This document shows positions 24,054 to 33,045 of a stretch of 40,554 nt of DNA, one piece after another (position 1 is the stretch's first letter; the number at the start of each line of letters is the position of its first letter). Origin of the DNA: Deltaproteobacteria bacterium (lineage in GTDB: Bacteria > Desulfobacterota > Desulfarculia > JACQYL01); the NCBI GenBank assembly GCA_016208165.1, contig JACQYL010000086.1, positions 1-40,554 on the forward strand, read 5' to 3'. The notes beneath the pieces were generated by a model. It did not search any database. It was given only the letters and a program-made list of their open reading frames with translations, and was not told where the DNA came from. Made by a program: the position numbers and the translations under genes.

Positions 24054-24286
24054 TCATCCAGGGCTGTTCGACTTCGCGCGCCGGTGCGGTCTGGAGTTGA
24101 ACTGAATCGATAAAAATCGACATTATCTAAAGTGTAATATATCCAAAATATAGAATAAGGTTTAAGAATTCGATCAGCCGAATACGATACGCACGACCGG
24201 CTTCCATCTCACAAGCGGGGGGGATAGTCCGCCGCCCGCCTTGGTTTGATCGACGTTGCCGGATCGGAGAAATAAGGGGGAAATGG

Positions 24287-25429
24287 ATGGAGATTCTGAA
24301 CCACACGGAAGAACACAGGATATTCAGGAGCACCTTTAGAAAATTCGTGGAGCGCGAAATCACTCCACACGCGGACGAGTGGGAAACGGCCGGCATCGTA
24401 CCGAAGTCCGTCTGGAAATTGATGGGAGAGCAAGGTTTTCTGTGCATGGACATTCCGGAGGAGTATGGAGGCCTTGGGGCCGATTTCCTGTATTCCGTCA
24501 TTGTCTGCGAAGAACTGGTCAAGACCAATTTTACCGGTCTCGCCGCCAACCTTCATTCCGATATCGTGGTGCCCTACATCAGCGCCTACGCCTCGGAAGA
24601 AGTAAAGCACAAGTACCTTCCTCTTTGTATTTCCGGCGATATGATCACTGCGGTAGCCATGACCGAGCCCAACACGGGCAGCGATCTGGCCGCCATACGC
24701 ACAACGGCGGTGGAAGACGGGGATGATTTGATTATCAACGGTCAGAAGACCTTTATCAGCAATGGCATCAACTGTGACCTAGTCGTTCTGGCGGTCAAGG
24801 ACCCCGCCGTTGAAACCCCTTATCAGGCCATCGATCTGGTGCTGGTCGAGGCGGGAACGCCCGGGTTTGAGAAAGGCAAGAAAATCGACAAGATCGGCTG
24901 GCGATCCCAGGACACGGCCGAGTTGTTTTTCACCGACTGCCGGATTCCCAAAGCCAACCGCCTGGGACGGAAGGGCGGCGGATTCACGATGCTCATGGAA
25001 AAACTCCAGCCGGAGCGGCTGATCTGCGCCTTGATGGCCGTGAACGCTGCCGAGAGCGTCCTTGAAATGGGTATGCGCTACACCAAAGAGAGGACGGCTT
25101 TCGGAAAGCCGATCTCCAAATTTCAGAATACCCAGTTCAAGCTGGTTGAAATGGCCACAGAGACCAAATTAGGCCGGGTATTTATAGATAAACTCATTGC
25201 GGATCACATGGAAGGAAAGAGCCTGATCGTTGAGGTTTCCATGGCCAAATACTGGACAACGGAGATGGCCATGCGCGTGGCGGACGGATGTCTCCAGTTG
25301 TTCGGGGGATACGGTTATTGCGAAGAATACCCCATTGCTCGGGCCTGGCGGGATATGCGCGTCATGTCCATCTTTGCCGGAACAAACGAAATCATGAAAG
25401 GGATTGCCGCCAAGTTTATGGGATTGTGA
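24287..25429 (+). CDS. Acyl-CoA dehydrogenase (long-chain / isovaleryl type)
   Basis: 380-residue FAD enzyme for the first beta-oxidation step. Seen: AMTEPNTGSDLAAI (124-137), the FAD/acyl-CoA signature; ISNG; KERTAFGKPIS; LFGGYGYCEEYPIAR; and a C-terminal FAGTNEIMKGI. The usual Y-E-G-T glutamate is Ala here, while E243 in LQPERL occupies the position of the catalytic Glu of long-chain and isovaleryl dehydrogenases, so activity is expected. ATG 24287 follows AGGGGG. A 233-base gap separates it from the thiolase, which may contain its own promoter. With the three preceding genes it completes the four-step cycle. Confidence 0.92.
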   Translation: MEILNHTEEHRIFRSTFRKFVEREITPHADEWETAGIVPKSVWKLMGEQGFLCMDIPEEYGGLGADFLYSVIVCEELVKTNFTGLAANLHSDIVVPYISAYASEEVKHKYLPLCISGDMITAVAMTEPNTGSDLAAIRTTAVEDGDDLIINGQKTFISNGINCDLVVLAVKDPAVETPYQAIDLVLVEAGTPGFEKGKKIDKIGWRSQDTAELFFTDCRIPKANRLGRKGGGFTMLMEKLQPERLICALMAVNAAESVLEMGMRYTKERTAFGKPISKFQNTQFKLVEMATETKLGRVFIDKLIADHMEGKSLIVEVSMAKYWTTEMAMRVADGCLQLFGGYGYCEEYPIARAWRDMRVMSIFAGTNEIMKGIAAKFMGL

Positions 25430-25949
25430 GCGGTTTGCCGGGGGGGCAAGGGACAGCGAGGCGGCTGGGTCGTCACTGGAAGAGCCTGATCTCCTCTGTC
25501 CTGGGCCGCGGCTGACCCCACCGGGAATCGGGAGCCGGCTCGCTTCGAACCCGCGAATCACCATCCGATTGGACCGAAGAGGAAGAAACCTCGCGGGCAT
25601 GGATATCCGGCGGGACTTCAGCGGAAGTCCCCCCGCCCACCCAGTCCATGGATCGCCGGATTTCTTCCTGTACCTCATTGACGTAGTATGCCGGCCCCTG
25701 TATGATGAATGCATGGTATTTGTGGAAAAATGATTCCCGCAGCACGATGAAGGAGAATCTCCGCTCCATCCGAGCAAAACCGCGCGGGGGGAGGCACGGT
25801 GTTTTCTTTTCTCAACGTGCGATCATTCCGTGCGCGCCTGCGCCAGGTGCTTATTCACTGAAACCGATACCTGTTCCCCGTCATCGAGCTGAAACAACCG
25901 GCGCCCATCCTGAACGAACCGCTACACAAACACTGGAGGGAAAACGGCA
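25430..25949. other. Stretch after the beta-oxidation operon, one possible small minus-strand gene
   Basis: Apart from the small candidate at 25473-25769 no gene is seen. No strong terminator follows the acyl-CoA dehydrogenase. The right end carries GGAGG for the PilZ gene at 25950. Confidence 0.35.
25473..25769 (-). CDS. Possible small protein of unknown function
   Basis: 98-residue frame convergent with the acyl-CoA dehydrogenase. The first half (FHKYHAFIIQGPAYYVNEVQEEIRRSMDW is split here as FHKYHAFIIQ, GPAYYVNEVQ, EEIRRSMDW) reads like a compact conserved domain with aromatic and charged residues; the second half is Ser/Pro/Arg-rich and low in complexity. No clear ribosome site precedes ATG 25769. 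I do not recognise the family. It fills an otherwise empty region, which is the main reason for listing it. Confidence 0.4.
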   Translation of the reverse strand: MERRFSFIVLRESFFHKYHAFIIQGPAYYVNEVQEEIRRSMDWVGGGTSAEVPPDIHAREVSSSSVQSDGDSRVRSEPAPDSRWGQPRPRTEEIRLFQ

Positions 25950-26369
25950 GTGGATTCGTCCGATAACAGCAGCGACCGTCGTCGCCAGAAGCGACTTGTG
26001 CCCAAAGTCCTTGCGTTCGCCGCCATGGCGCCGAGTGTCGAGAAATTGGGAAAACTCAAGAACATCAGCCAGGTCGGCCTGGCATTCGAGTATGTCTCGC
26101 ACGGTCGCGAAGACCGGCGCGAGCACGAAGCCGAAATCGCACTGTTTATGAAAGACGGTGAATTCTATATAAAAGACATCTCTTGTACGGTCATCTACGA
26201 TCTCGATGTCGCCAGAGAAAACACCCTGTTCGTCAACCCTTTCGAACAGAGGTGCTGCGGAGTAAAATTCAACCGAATGCCGCCGGAAAAGGCTTTCCAA
26301 CTGGAGTCCTTCCTGAACAAATATGCCGTCGATCCCGAAGGATTATCGGCGGACGAGATACCGCTCTAA
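25950..26369 (+). CDS. PilZ-domain protein
   Basis: 139-residue single-domain protein. Seen: R11-x3-R15 in RRRQKR followed by N38-x-S40-x2-G43 (KNISQVGLAFEY), together the two-part c-di-GMP-binding motif, and a C-terminal barrel strand CCGVKFNRMP. Cys pairs are absent apart from C-C before GVKF. The start is a GTG at 25950, about ten bases after GGAGG. It lies alone, before a divergent-looking A+T-richer spacer. Inference: a c-di-GMP receptor, like the zinc-ribbon PilZ protein at 10106; the output is unknown. Confidence 0.75.
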   Translation: MDSSDNSSDRRRQKRLVPKVLAFAAMAPSVEKLGKLKNISQVGLAFEYVSHGREDRREHEAEIALFMKDGEFYIKDISCTVIYDLDVARENTLFVNPFEQRCCGVKFNRMPPEKAFQLESFLNKYAVDPEGLSADEIPL

Positions 26370-26570
26370 CATTTCCCGCAGTGGAACAGACTTGCCACTT
26401 TTATTGAAGTAATCCACGATTGTTTCTCGCCCATTCCTGAAAGGGCGCCTCTGTACCTTCCTGCAACATTGTCAATGAAAGCGAAGCCTTTGCTATTTGT
26501 TTGACACCTCACCGCAAATGCTGATAACGAACCATTCCGATATATACTGATGTACTTTGAAAGGATTACG

Positions 26571-27758
26571 ATGTATCTGGCGTCTTTTGTGCATCGGGAT
26601 GAGTTGTTTGACATCGTCGAGAGGTGCCTCTGCGACCGGCTTGAGGTGGACGATTTCTTGAAATTTACTCAGATCCTCATCTGTGACGGATTTGTCCTGG
26701 GCGAAAGCTTGAAGAGCGCGGGCGAACTTCTGATCGGGATGACGCACGGCGCATCGTTCATTGAAAAGCGGATCTACACCAAGGGGGAACTGCGGGACGT
26801 CATCTGCGGTTGCAGCAACAATGCGGACGCACGAGTTGAAGAACTCACAAGATGGTACAAAAGCGACCCCGACTTCTTCTACCGCGAGACCCCCATCAAC
26901 GGAACCATCTGCTTCGATGCAGAGAACCGGCTGCTGGGCATTTATCGGATTAAACGTCCAAGGAGGATTGCGGAGAAAGCGAACCGATACATCGCCAACT
27001 GGATCTTGGGAAGAGTCCTCGAACTGGCCGCAGGCATGGCCGACCAGAGAGCGAAATCTCACGGCCTTCGACTCGAACAGCTCATCACGCCGCATGATCA
27101 GATGGAAGAGGAATTCATTTCCGCGGAGAAGACCGTCGCGCACGCCTTCAGGGACGGGACCATGAAGCTGGAGAAGGCGGCCATGAGCATTCGGGACGTT
27201 GGAGGCATCAAGATTGTAGGAGGACCGGAATGTCTCGAGCGGTTGGAATCACGGCTCGCCGATGTCCCGAGCTTCAGAATCGTGGAAAAGGAGTACTTTG
27301 AAGGAGATTACCGCGCCGTCAGCCTGATCCTCGAATTCCAATGGGACCGGGAACATGTTTGCCGGCGGTACATGGAATCCGAAGGATGGGCGAGATACCT
27401 GAATCGCGGGATTCCGGACAGCGAGTTGAAAAAGGGGCTGGAGCCCTTTTTAGCAGGCGCGGCGGACACTGTTTTCATCGAGGTGATCCTCGCCGCGTTT
27501 CCGGATGTGGTTGAGTCCGAATTCGGAAAAAGCATTCATGAGGAACGCATCATTCGACAACGGCACAACAATACCTACAAAGGCTATATTCCCATCAACG
27601 TGGAGTTTCTTGTGGAGTATCTGTTTGCCGTTGGTTTCAGTCCGCAAACCCGAATCGAGCGCCTGCCCATAAAGCTCTGGGGAAGGTATCTGCCCGATAC
27701 GTTAATCTACGAGATTCGCGAACTCTATCATATTCCCGAGTTTGACGTCATTTACTAA
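26571..27758 (+). CDS. Conserved protein with a weak RelA/SpoT-like nucleotidyltransferase segment
   Basis: 395-residue soluble protein without signal peptide or membrane helix. I do not recognise the family with confidence. Seen: an N-terminal helical region, LIGMTHGASFIEKRIY, a middle basic stretch IKRPRRIAEKANRYI, and near 205-260 a segment D-VGGIKIV ... KEYFEGDYRAVSLILEF. This last recalls the D-I-A-G-I-R ... Y-K-x2-G-Y-R core of (p)ppGpp synthetase folds but lacks several catalytic positions. ATG 26571 is chosen for GAAAGGA upstream; an ATG at 26550 has no site. It stands alone. The similarity could be chance; a structure search would settle it. Confidence 0.6.
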   Translation: MYLASFVHRDELFDIVERCLCDRLEVDDFLKFTQILICDGFVLGESLKSAGELLIGMTHGASFIEKRIYTKGELRDVICGCSNNADARVEELTRWYKSDPDFFYRETPINGTICFDAENRLLGIYRIKRPRRIAEKANRYIANWILGRVLELAAGMADQRAKSHGLRLEQLITPHDQMEEEFISAEKTVAHAFRDGTMKLEKAAMSIRDVGGIKIVGGPECLERLESRLADVPSFRIVEKEYFEGDYRAVSLILEFQWDREHVCRRYMESEGWARYLNRGIPDSELKKGLEPFLAGAADTVFIEVILAAFPDVVESEFGKSIHEERIIRQRHNNTYKGYIPINVEFLVEYLFAVGFSPQTRIERLPIKLWGRYLPDTLIYEIRELYHIPEFDVIY

Positions 27759-28156
27759 AGGCGAACCGAAGGTAGGCTGAAAGCGTATCGGATTGTGTCA
27801 GGAGCGCCTACGAACAATGGTGTGAGTTTCGTGAAGAGCGGGAGCCTACGATGTTCATCCGGATGCCGATCGGAAGTCTAAAACGTACCATCGACTCGAG
27901 CAATGGAAGCGCCGGAATGTGAGGTAAGGATATGTACCAGGGTCTAGCGGGCGATCTGTGTGAACGGCGTTACAAGACATTTTAGTTGACTAAGTGTCAT
28001 TGATATGCCATAGTTACCCTGGAGTATTTCTTGAAGACCGTTTTTTTAGAAAAAGTGCACACTCAAAGCGGCAAGAAGTTCATGATCCTAGCGAGAGGAT
28101 GAGATCATTCATGATCGCGGACTTCGTGGCGGGTAGTATAATAATAGGGATTTGAC
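27759..28156. other. Non-coding stretch before the PEP-CTERM gene
   Basis: No gene of credible length is visible. A 16-codon frame near 27932 (MYQGLAG...) with GAGG upstream is too short to support. A TATAAT around 28136 lies about 20 bases before the PEP-CTERM start and may be its -10 box, though no good -35 is seen. The GGGA just before ATG 28157 is the ribosome site. Confidence 0.35.
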
Positions 28157-28792
28157 ATGATCAAGGCAAGACTATGGATATGCGGCATGGTGCTCGGAAC
28201 GCTGATGTGTATGCCTGCGTTGTCCTATGCGAACCTGCTGCTGAACCCAGGATTTGAAGCCGGTTTGACCAATTGGACATCCGCCGGGTTCGTGGGAACC
28301 GGCGATGCGATGTCCGTCCACACCGGTTCCGGCGGAGTGACCATTATCTTCTTCGGCGGCAGTATCGAACAGGACTTCTCCGTTCCCGACGCGGCGTCCC
28401 TCTACCTCAGCGCCTGGATCAGACTGTATACGAACAGTTATGTGGGCAACACCGGTGTGGCCCAGGTTACGCTGAAGCTCCCCGGCGACAATAATGTCCT
28501 GATGGGGGGGCCGGTGGACGGTCTCGGTTTCGTTTTCGAGCAGGACGACGACGGTTTTTGGCTCTCGAACTGGATACGATTGGAGGGCATTGTCGAGTTG
28601 TCCGGCGTGCCCGTTGGATCAAAGGCGTTCATCGACATCAGCTTCGTTCCCGGTGACGGGAGCGGCCTTCTCACGTCTCTTTTTGTGGACGACGTCCTGG
28701 TACAGCACACGCCCCTCCCCTGGGCTGTTTCCCTTCTGGGTTCGGGACTGCTGGGGCTTCTGGCGTTGCGAAACAAGTTGAGATTCCGGTAG
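28157..28792 (+). CDS. PEP-CTERM sorting-signal surface protein
   Basis: 211-residue exported protein. Seen: a signal peptide over 1-25 (ends ALSYA), a beta-rich domain beginning NLLLNPGFEAGLTNWT like DUF642/carbohydrate-binding modules, and a C-terminal tripartite tag: TPLPWA, a hydrophobic helix VSLLGSGLLGLLAL and the basic tail RNKLRFR. Family knowledge: this is the PEP-CTERM (VPLP variant) signal cut by exosortase during export, usually linked to exopolysaccharide. No exosortase or polysaccharide locus lies in the window, so the sorting enzyme must be elsewhere. It converges with the SDR gene at 28805. Confidence 0.85.
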   Translation: MIKARLWICGMVLGTLMCMPALSYANLLLNPGFEAGLTNWTSAGFVGTGDAMSVHTGSGGVTIIFFGGSIEQDFSVPDAASLYLSAWIRLYTNSYVGNTGVAQVTLKLPGDNNVLMGGPVDGLGFVFEQDDDGFWLSNWIRLEGIVELSGVPVGSKAFIDISFVPGDGSGLLTSLFVDDVLVQHTPLPWAVSLLGSGLLGLLALRNKLRFR

Positions 28793-28804
28793 AAATCGTC
28801 TGAG

Positions 28805-29662
28805 TCAGACACTAATATCCTTGAGTCCGAGCTTGTCCGTCCAAAAGCGGTCGAAGGCGTCGTCGTCCAAGGCAAATCGCTCTTCCAGAATGTCCTCCGT
28901 AAAAGGTCCCGCCGCATAAGCGGCCTTCGGGGCCTTCGATAACACCGCATCCACAATCGTTTTCGCTATCAATGCCGGTCCCGGAATCCTCAGGTCAATA
29001 AACATCTTCCCCACGCCGGCGCCCACGGCCTGGTAGACCTTCTTGTAGTCCTCGTCCGTCCGGCCCGCGGGATCTCCGCTCATCTCATTGGCCACCCCAT
29101 GGAATTCGGTGGCTATCACCCCCGGTCGGACGACGATAACACGGATGCCGAACGGCCGCAGTTCCATCCGCAGCGCGTCGCTGACGGCTTCCAGCGCGTA
29201 TTTGGTCGCAGAATAAACGCTGCTCAAAGGGAACGCGAATTTCCCGGAAATGGAGCTGAGATTGACAATGGTTCCCTCTCGCTGCTTTCGCATGCCGGGC
29301 AGGCAGGCTCGGGTCACCTGCATCAGAGAAAACAGGTTGACCTCGAAGATCCGCCGGACCGCTTCCTGGGAAACGTCTTCGAGGGCTCCCCGAACGCTGT
29401 ATCCTGCCGCGTTCACGAGAACCGAGACCGGATCGCTGAACGCGGAAATCTCCCCGCTAAACCGCTGGGTGTCTTTGGGATCGGACAGATCGACTTGCAT
29501 GGGGTGAATCCGTTCAAAGCGCTCTGAAAGCTCTGTCAGGCGATCCAACCGCCGTGCGGCGGCGATGACGTGGAAACCCTTGTCCGCCAGCATCAGAGCG
29601 GTCTCCCGTCCGATGCCGCTGCTAGCTCCCGTAACCAGGGCCGTTTTCATCTTCGTTTCCAT
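28805..29662 (-). CDS. Short-chain dehydrogenase/reductase
   Basis: 285-residue classical SDR. Seen: TGASSGIGRE (11-20), NAAG, and the catalytic S-Y-K set in NLSSISGKFAFPLSSVYSATK (split as NLSSISG and VYSATK), followed by RPGVIATEF. The C-terminal extension contains a helical region typical of family members acting on lipid or polyketide substrates. ATG 29662 is chosen because GGAGA ends four bases before it; ATGs at 29674 and 29650 are in frame. It is convergent with the PEP-CTERM gene and 78 bases downstream of the Tyr-rich gene. The substrate is unknown. Confidence 0.85.
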   Translation of the reverse strand: METKMKTALVTGASSGIGRETALMLADKGFHVIAAARRLDRLTELSERFERIHPMQVDLSDPKDTQRFSGEISAFSDPVSVLVNAAGYSVRGALEDVSQEAVRRIFEVNLFSLMQVTRACLPGMRKQREGTIVNLSSISGKFAFPLSSVYSATKYALEAVSDALRMELRPFGIRVIVVRPGVIATEFHGVANEMSGDPAGRTDEDYKKVYQAVGAGVGKMFIDLRIPGPALIAKTIVDAVLSKAPKAAYAAGPFTEDILEERFALDDDAFDRFWTDKLGLKDISV

Positions 29663-29740
29663 TTCGCTCTCCATTGATTTCGCCCCGGATCGAGCGTGAA
29701 AGACCGATCCGAGGAAGTAGCGCCTCGACGGTTGCACGAA

Positions 29741-30034
29741 TCAAGGCCAATACGTATATCCGCGTGGGTAGCCGTAGCTCCAGGTGATCGGGCTAACCCC
29801 GTAACTGATGTACGAACGGTGGATGACAACCGGACGGGCATAATATCCGTACGAGATGGGGTGACCGTAATAGCCGCTATATGCGATCGGGTGGGCGGGA
29901 TAGCCATAAGAAAGGTATCCCGCCGGCTGCTCGTAAGGGTGGACCAAAACCTGACCGTGCAGCGGAACGACCATGCAGGCGCCGCCCGCAAGAAGCAACC
30001 AGAGGACCAGTGCGGTCAAGATGAGCTTCATCAT
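29741..30034 (-). CDS. Small exported Tyr/Pro/Gly-rich protein
   Basis: 97-residue protein. Seen: a strong hydrophobic N-terminal segment MMKLILTALVLWLLLAGGAC, which could be a signal peptide or lipoprotein signal although LAGGAC is an imperfect lipobox, then a mature part dominated by Y, G, P, S and H with repeated GY-P and YGY units and no Lys. GGGAGG precedes ATG 30034. I do not recognise a named family; similar Tyr-rich small envelope proteins are common in Proteobacteria. It may be cotranscribed with the SDR gene downstream. Confidence 0.7.
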   Translation of the reverse strand: MMKLILTALVLWLLLAGGACMVVPLHGQVLVHPYEQPAGYLSYGYPAHPIAYSGYYGHPISYGYYARPVVIHRSYISYGVSPITWSYGYPRGYTYWP

Positions 30035-30352
30035 TCAAACCTCCCGACTTTTACCGTCCTTTCGAACCATTGCGCTATCCTAAAGCACATGGACCCGGAA
30101 ATCAAGAGCGGCGCCTGCACGGACGGAGGGGCCTGCCCATGCTGTAGGCGGCGGACAGAAACTGCTCGCCAATTGAAAAATAGTGTCGCATAATGGCGGG
30201 ACATGTTCGGGCAGCCGTTCAGGCCTCTGGCCGGCTGGCGAATGCATTGGATGGAGCCCGTTCTCAAGCGGCGTTGCTTGGCGAGGTTTCACGCTGTCCC
30301 GGACAGCGAACGTTTTCCCATGACTCATGCATCACATCGGGAGGTAGACCAC
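30035..30352. other. Spacer between divergent small exported protein and PKD/HAF genes
   Basis: Contains the ribosome sites of both divergent genes and presumably both promoters, but no clear -35/-10 pair could be named. Longer open frames here lack ribosome sites. GGGAGG near 30339-30344 serves the GTG start at 30353. Confidence 0.35.
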
Positions 30353-32080
30353 GTGTGGCGTAACGACTCCGGACTAGGTCCGTATTTCCTAATCCTCATT
30401 CTCCTACTCGCATGTACATCGGCCGCTTCCGCTTTCGGCCCCCCGCAGACGGCGGATTTCACAGCCGATCCCGTCGGGGGCCCGGGCCCTCTTACCGTCC
30501 GCTTCACCGGTTCGGCGAGCGAGGACAACTGCTTGCACGAGTGGGACTTCGGCGATGGCAAGCGCGGCACGGCGCCAAACCCCGAGCATACCTATACGCG
30601 CACGGGATCGTACACGGTCCGTCACACGGTCACGTGTCCCGGAGGCACCCAAACCGAAATCAAGCAGAAGCTTGTCCAGGTAACCGAATTTCTCAACATC
30701 GTCTTTGGCGCCGTGCTGGAGGTTTTTCCCGATATATGGCCGTCCGCTACTTCCCACGATTTTGGTCAGATACGACCGGGTTCCAAGGCCGAGTGGAGTT
30801 TCACGCTGAGCAACCTTTCCCCTCAGGCCTATCAAGTCACCGGACTTTCGGGCCTTCCGGAAAACGGCTTCCGCCTGACGCAACCGCCCTCCATGCCGTT
30901 AAACCTTGGAGCCTATGAATCCATCGAGATTTCCGTAAGTTTCGAGCCTGAAACCTCGGGCCTCAGCGCCGCCATACTCGGCATCCATACGAATGCGCCT
31001 TTTAGCCCCCGGATCGACGTGTCTCTCAATGGCAAGGTCTTGAACTACCATGTCAACGCTCTGGGAATCGCGGACGCTACGTTCAGTTCGGCCACGGCCA
31101 TAAACAACTCGGGCGAAGTGATCGGACATTCCAAGAGTTCAACCGCGGGATTCGGTTCCTTCCTCTGGGAGCCGGATACGGGGCTCTACACTTTCAGCAA
31201 GGAACTTTCCGGCTACGGCTACCCGGAGGACATCAACAACCAGGGTCAGATCGTGGGAAGCGTGAGCGGGCGTGGATTCATCCGGACTCCGAACGAAAGG
31301 ACAAACCTGCTTGCCGAGACCTCGGACTCGAGAACCAGTTGTCAAGGGATCAATGACCTGGGACAGGTGGTTGGGATCGTGAAATCCGCAGGGAATAGCC
31401 TCCTGTACGGCATCTTTCTCTGCGACGCTCGCACTGCTCCGCCGGTCCTCGAAGAGATTCTCCCACTGCAAAGCGAGCCCATTGACAACGTGAAAATAGG
31501 CAATTCCGGAATGGTCATCGGAACAAAACTGGTGGGAAAGTTCAGCGAGGCGTTCGTCTGGGACGCGGCCCACGGAATGCAACCCCTGGGAACCCTCGGA
31601 GGAAATTACAGTGCGGCCGCCAATCTGAACGATCTGGGAAACGTGGTCGGAAGTTCCACCCTCCAAGGCGACGAACTACTCAGACAAGGCTTTCTCTGGA
31701 ATCGATCGAAGGGAATGAAACCCATCGTCAACATACGAAAAGACGTGTCCAGCTACCCAATGGCCATCAATAATCGAAATGAAATCGTGGGTTACCTGAG
31801 CCACAAAACCCAGCGGGGAGAAACGGCATTTGTGTACATCAACGGCGTCACGTACTCTCTCGGCCTGGCGATGGCGGAAGGCCTCCGCTGGTCCATCGAG
31901 AGGGCTGTAGACATCAACGATCACGGCCAGATTGTGGGACTTGGCACGTTCAAGGGCAAAAAACGCGCATTTCTGATGACGCCCGCGCCCGTGACGGATC
32001 TGCAAGAACTGCGGAAAGCTCAGGAAGAAGCACCACCCGCGGAAGGCCCCACGTTCCGACAGCATCCCGCCTTACGGTGA
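30353..32080 (+). CDS. Secreted PKD domain, ASH-like domain and HAF-repeat protein
   Basis: 575-residue exported protein. Seen: a signal peptide (hydrophobic 11-20, cleavage near SAFG at 25-29), a PKD domain (about 35-110, with WDFGDG at 64-69 and HTY), an ASH-like immunoglobulin domain (about 135-228, DFGQIRPGS ... SFEPETSG), then HAF-type repeats each carrying an I-N-N/D-x-G-Q/E-I/V-V-G core (AINNSGEVIG, INNQGQIVG, INDLGQVVG, LNDLGNVVG, INDHGQIVG), forming a probable propeller. No membrane anchor or sorting tag ends the protein. GTG 30353 is chosen for its GGGAGG site. Inference: an extracellular adhesion or glycan-binding protein. Its TGA overlaps the next gene's GTG. Confidence 0.8.
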   Translation: MWRNDSGLGPYFLILILLLACTSAASAFGPPQTADFTADPVGGPGPLTVRFTGSASEDNCLHEWDFGDGKRGTAPNPEHTYTRTGSYTVRHTVTCPGGTQTEIKQKLVQVTEFLNIVFGAVLEVFPDIWPSATSHDFGQIRPGSKAEWSFTLSNLSPQAYQVTGLSGLPENGFRLTQPPSMPLNLGAYESIEISVSFEPETSGLSAAILGIHTNAPFSPRIDVSLNGKVLNYHVNALGIADATFSSATAINNSGEVIGHSKSSTAGFGSFLWEPDTGLYTFSKELSGYGYPEDINNQGQIVGSVSGRGFIRTPNERTNLLAETSDSRTSCQGINDLGQVVGIVKSAGNSLLYGIFLCDARTAPPVLEEILPLQSEPIDNVKIGNSGMVIGTKLVGKFSEAFVWDAAHGMQPLGTLGGNYSAAANLNDLGNVVGSSTLQGDELLRQGFLWNRSKGMKPIVNIRKDVSSYPMAINNRNEIVGYLSHKTQRGETAFVYINGVTYSLGLAMAEGLRWSIERAVDINDHGQIVGLGTFKGKKRAFLMTPAPVTDLQELRKAQEEAPPAEGPTFRQHPALR

Positions 32081-32859
32081 GCATAACCGGCATGGATTCA
32101 GATCAATCAAGAGAGGTTTCCCACCGCGAACCCGGCTTTTTTACCTGTTTCCTGGATCCGGACGTAAAGGCGTTCAACAAGCGCATGTTGGAACTGGCGT
32201 CCGAAATGGGGGAAGAGGTCGAGTATCAAGTGGATCGGTTTGTCGAATCCCGGCGGATCCCCACCACGGTTTTCGAACTGATGCAGGCGTTTCGGGAGAC
32301 GTACGATCGTTTTGTGGAGACCGTCATCGCTCGCGAAGGGCTGAACGTATACTGCAAAAAGGGATGCTCGACGTGCTGCATTGAAATGCCCACAGGAGTG
32401 GAACCCCTCGAGATCATGGAGATATACGACAGGATTCGTGAATGGCCCGATTTTCCGAGCATCTTTTCCGGCGCCGTCGACGCCGTTCGAAGCTTCAATG
32501 AAATCGTCCGGCGCTTCGGACACATGGAAGCCGGGGTTTTGAGGCGCTACGCCGCTCTGCGCCGTCCGTGCGTTTTTCTCGACCGCGACGGCGGTTTTTG
32601 CAGGATTTATGACATACGGCCGTTGATCTGCAGAGCGGTTTTCAGCCTTTCGCCTTCGTTTCTCTGCGATCCGGGTCATCCCGACTATGACGGCCCGGAG
32701 CGAAAAATCGAAGTGATCGAACCGGTCGACGTGATCAACTTCAAGCTGCTGGAGATCAATGCGGAAATAAGCAAAGCTTTGGGCGTGGGCTTTCCCGAGA
32801 CCCTGCTGCACGGCCTGCTGTTCTGGCGCCAATGCAGGGGCAAAGGTTCCCCGGCCTGA
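32077..32859 (+). CDS. YkgJ-family cysteine-cluster protein
   Basis: 260-residue cytoplasmic protein. Seen: a cysteine cluster YCKKGCSTCC (about 92-101) and a second CVFLDRDGGFCRIYDIRPLICR block (about 167-188, split as CVFL, GFC and IYDIRPLICR), the signature of the UPF0153/YkgJ family whose members bind a metal or Fe-S centre. The rest is helical and charged. The start is GTG 32077, overlapping the TGA of the previous gene; an ATG at 32092 is an alternative. Inference: translationally coupled to the secreted HAF protein, perhaps accidentally. Function unknown; maturation of a metal or peptide partner has been suggested for family members. Confidence 0.75.
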   Translation: MSITGMDSDQSREVSHREPGFFTCFLDPDVKAFNKRMLELASEMGEEVEYQVDRFVESRRIPTTVFELMQAFRETYDRFVETVIAREGLNVYCKKGCSTCCIEMPTGVEPLEIMEIYDRIREWPDFPSIFSGAVDAVRSFNEIVRRFGHMEAGVLRRYAALRRPCVFLDRDGGFCRIYDIRPLICRAVFSLSPSFLCDPGHPDYDGPERKIEVIEPVDVINFKLLEINAEISKALGVGFPETLLHGLLFWRQCRGKGSPA

Positions 32860-33045
32860 CCATCGGCGCCGCGGCGCAGGACTCAATTGAGGCGTTTGAC
32901 GCGAGGGCGCGCGATCAGAAGTCCCTTCGGCCACCAAAGATACGGGCCCAGGTTAGACCGCTTATCCAGGGTTCCGTGGCTTGTCAATTGAATGCGCCGC
33001 CTCCGGAATCATTCGCGATGCAAAGGTCCTCCTGAATCAAACGAC
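32860..33045. other. Short spacer, no gene seen
   Basis: No coding frame of merit and no terminator was recognised downstream of the YkgJ gene. A 12-base palindrome CGACCTAGGTCG at 33042-33053 overlaps the end of the minus-strand peptide gene. Confidence 0.3.

Noticed and set aside
27880-27990. Possible group II intron maturase or IS remnant (LEQWKRR-like codons and a 16-codon frame)
   Set aside because: Similarity is too short and no intron domain V/VI structure or boundary could be seen.
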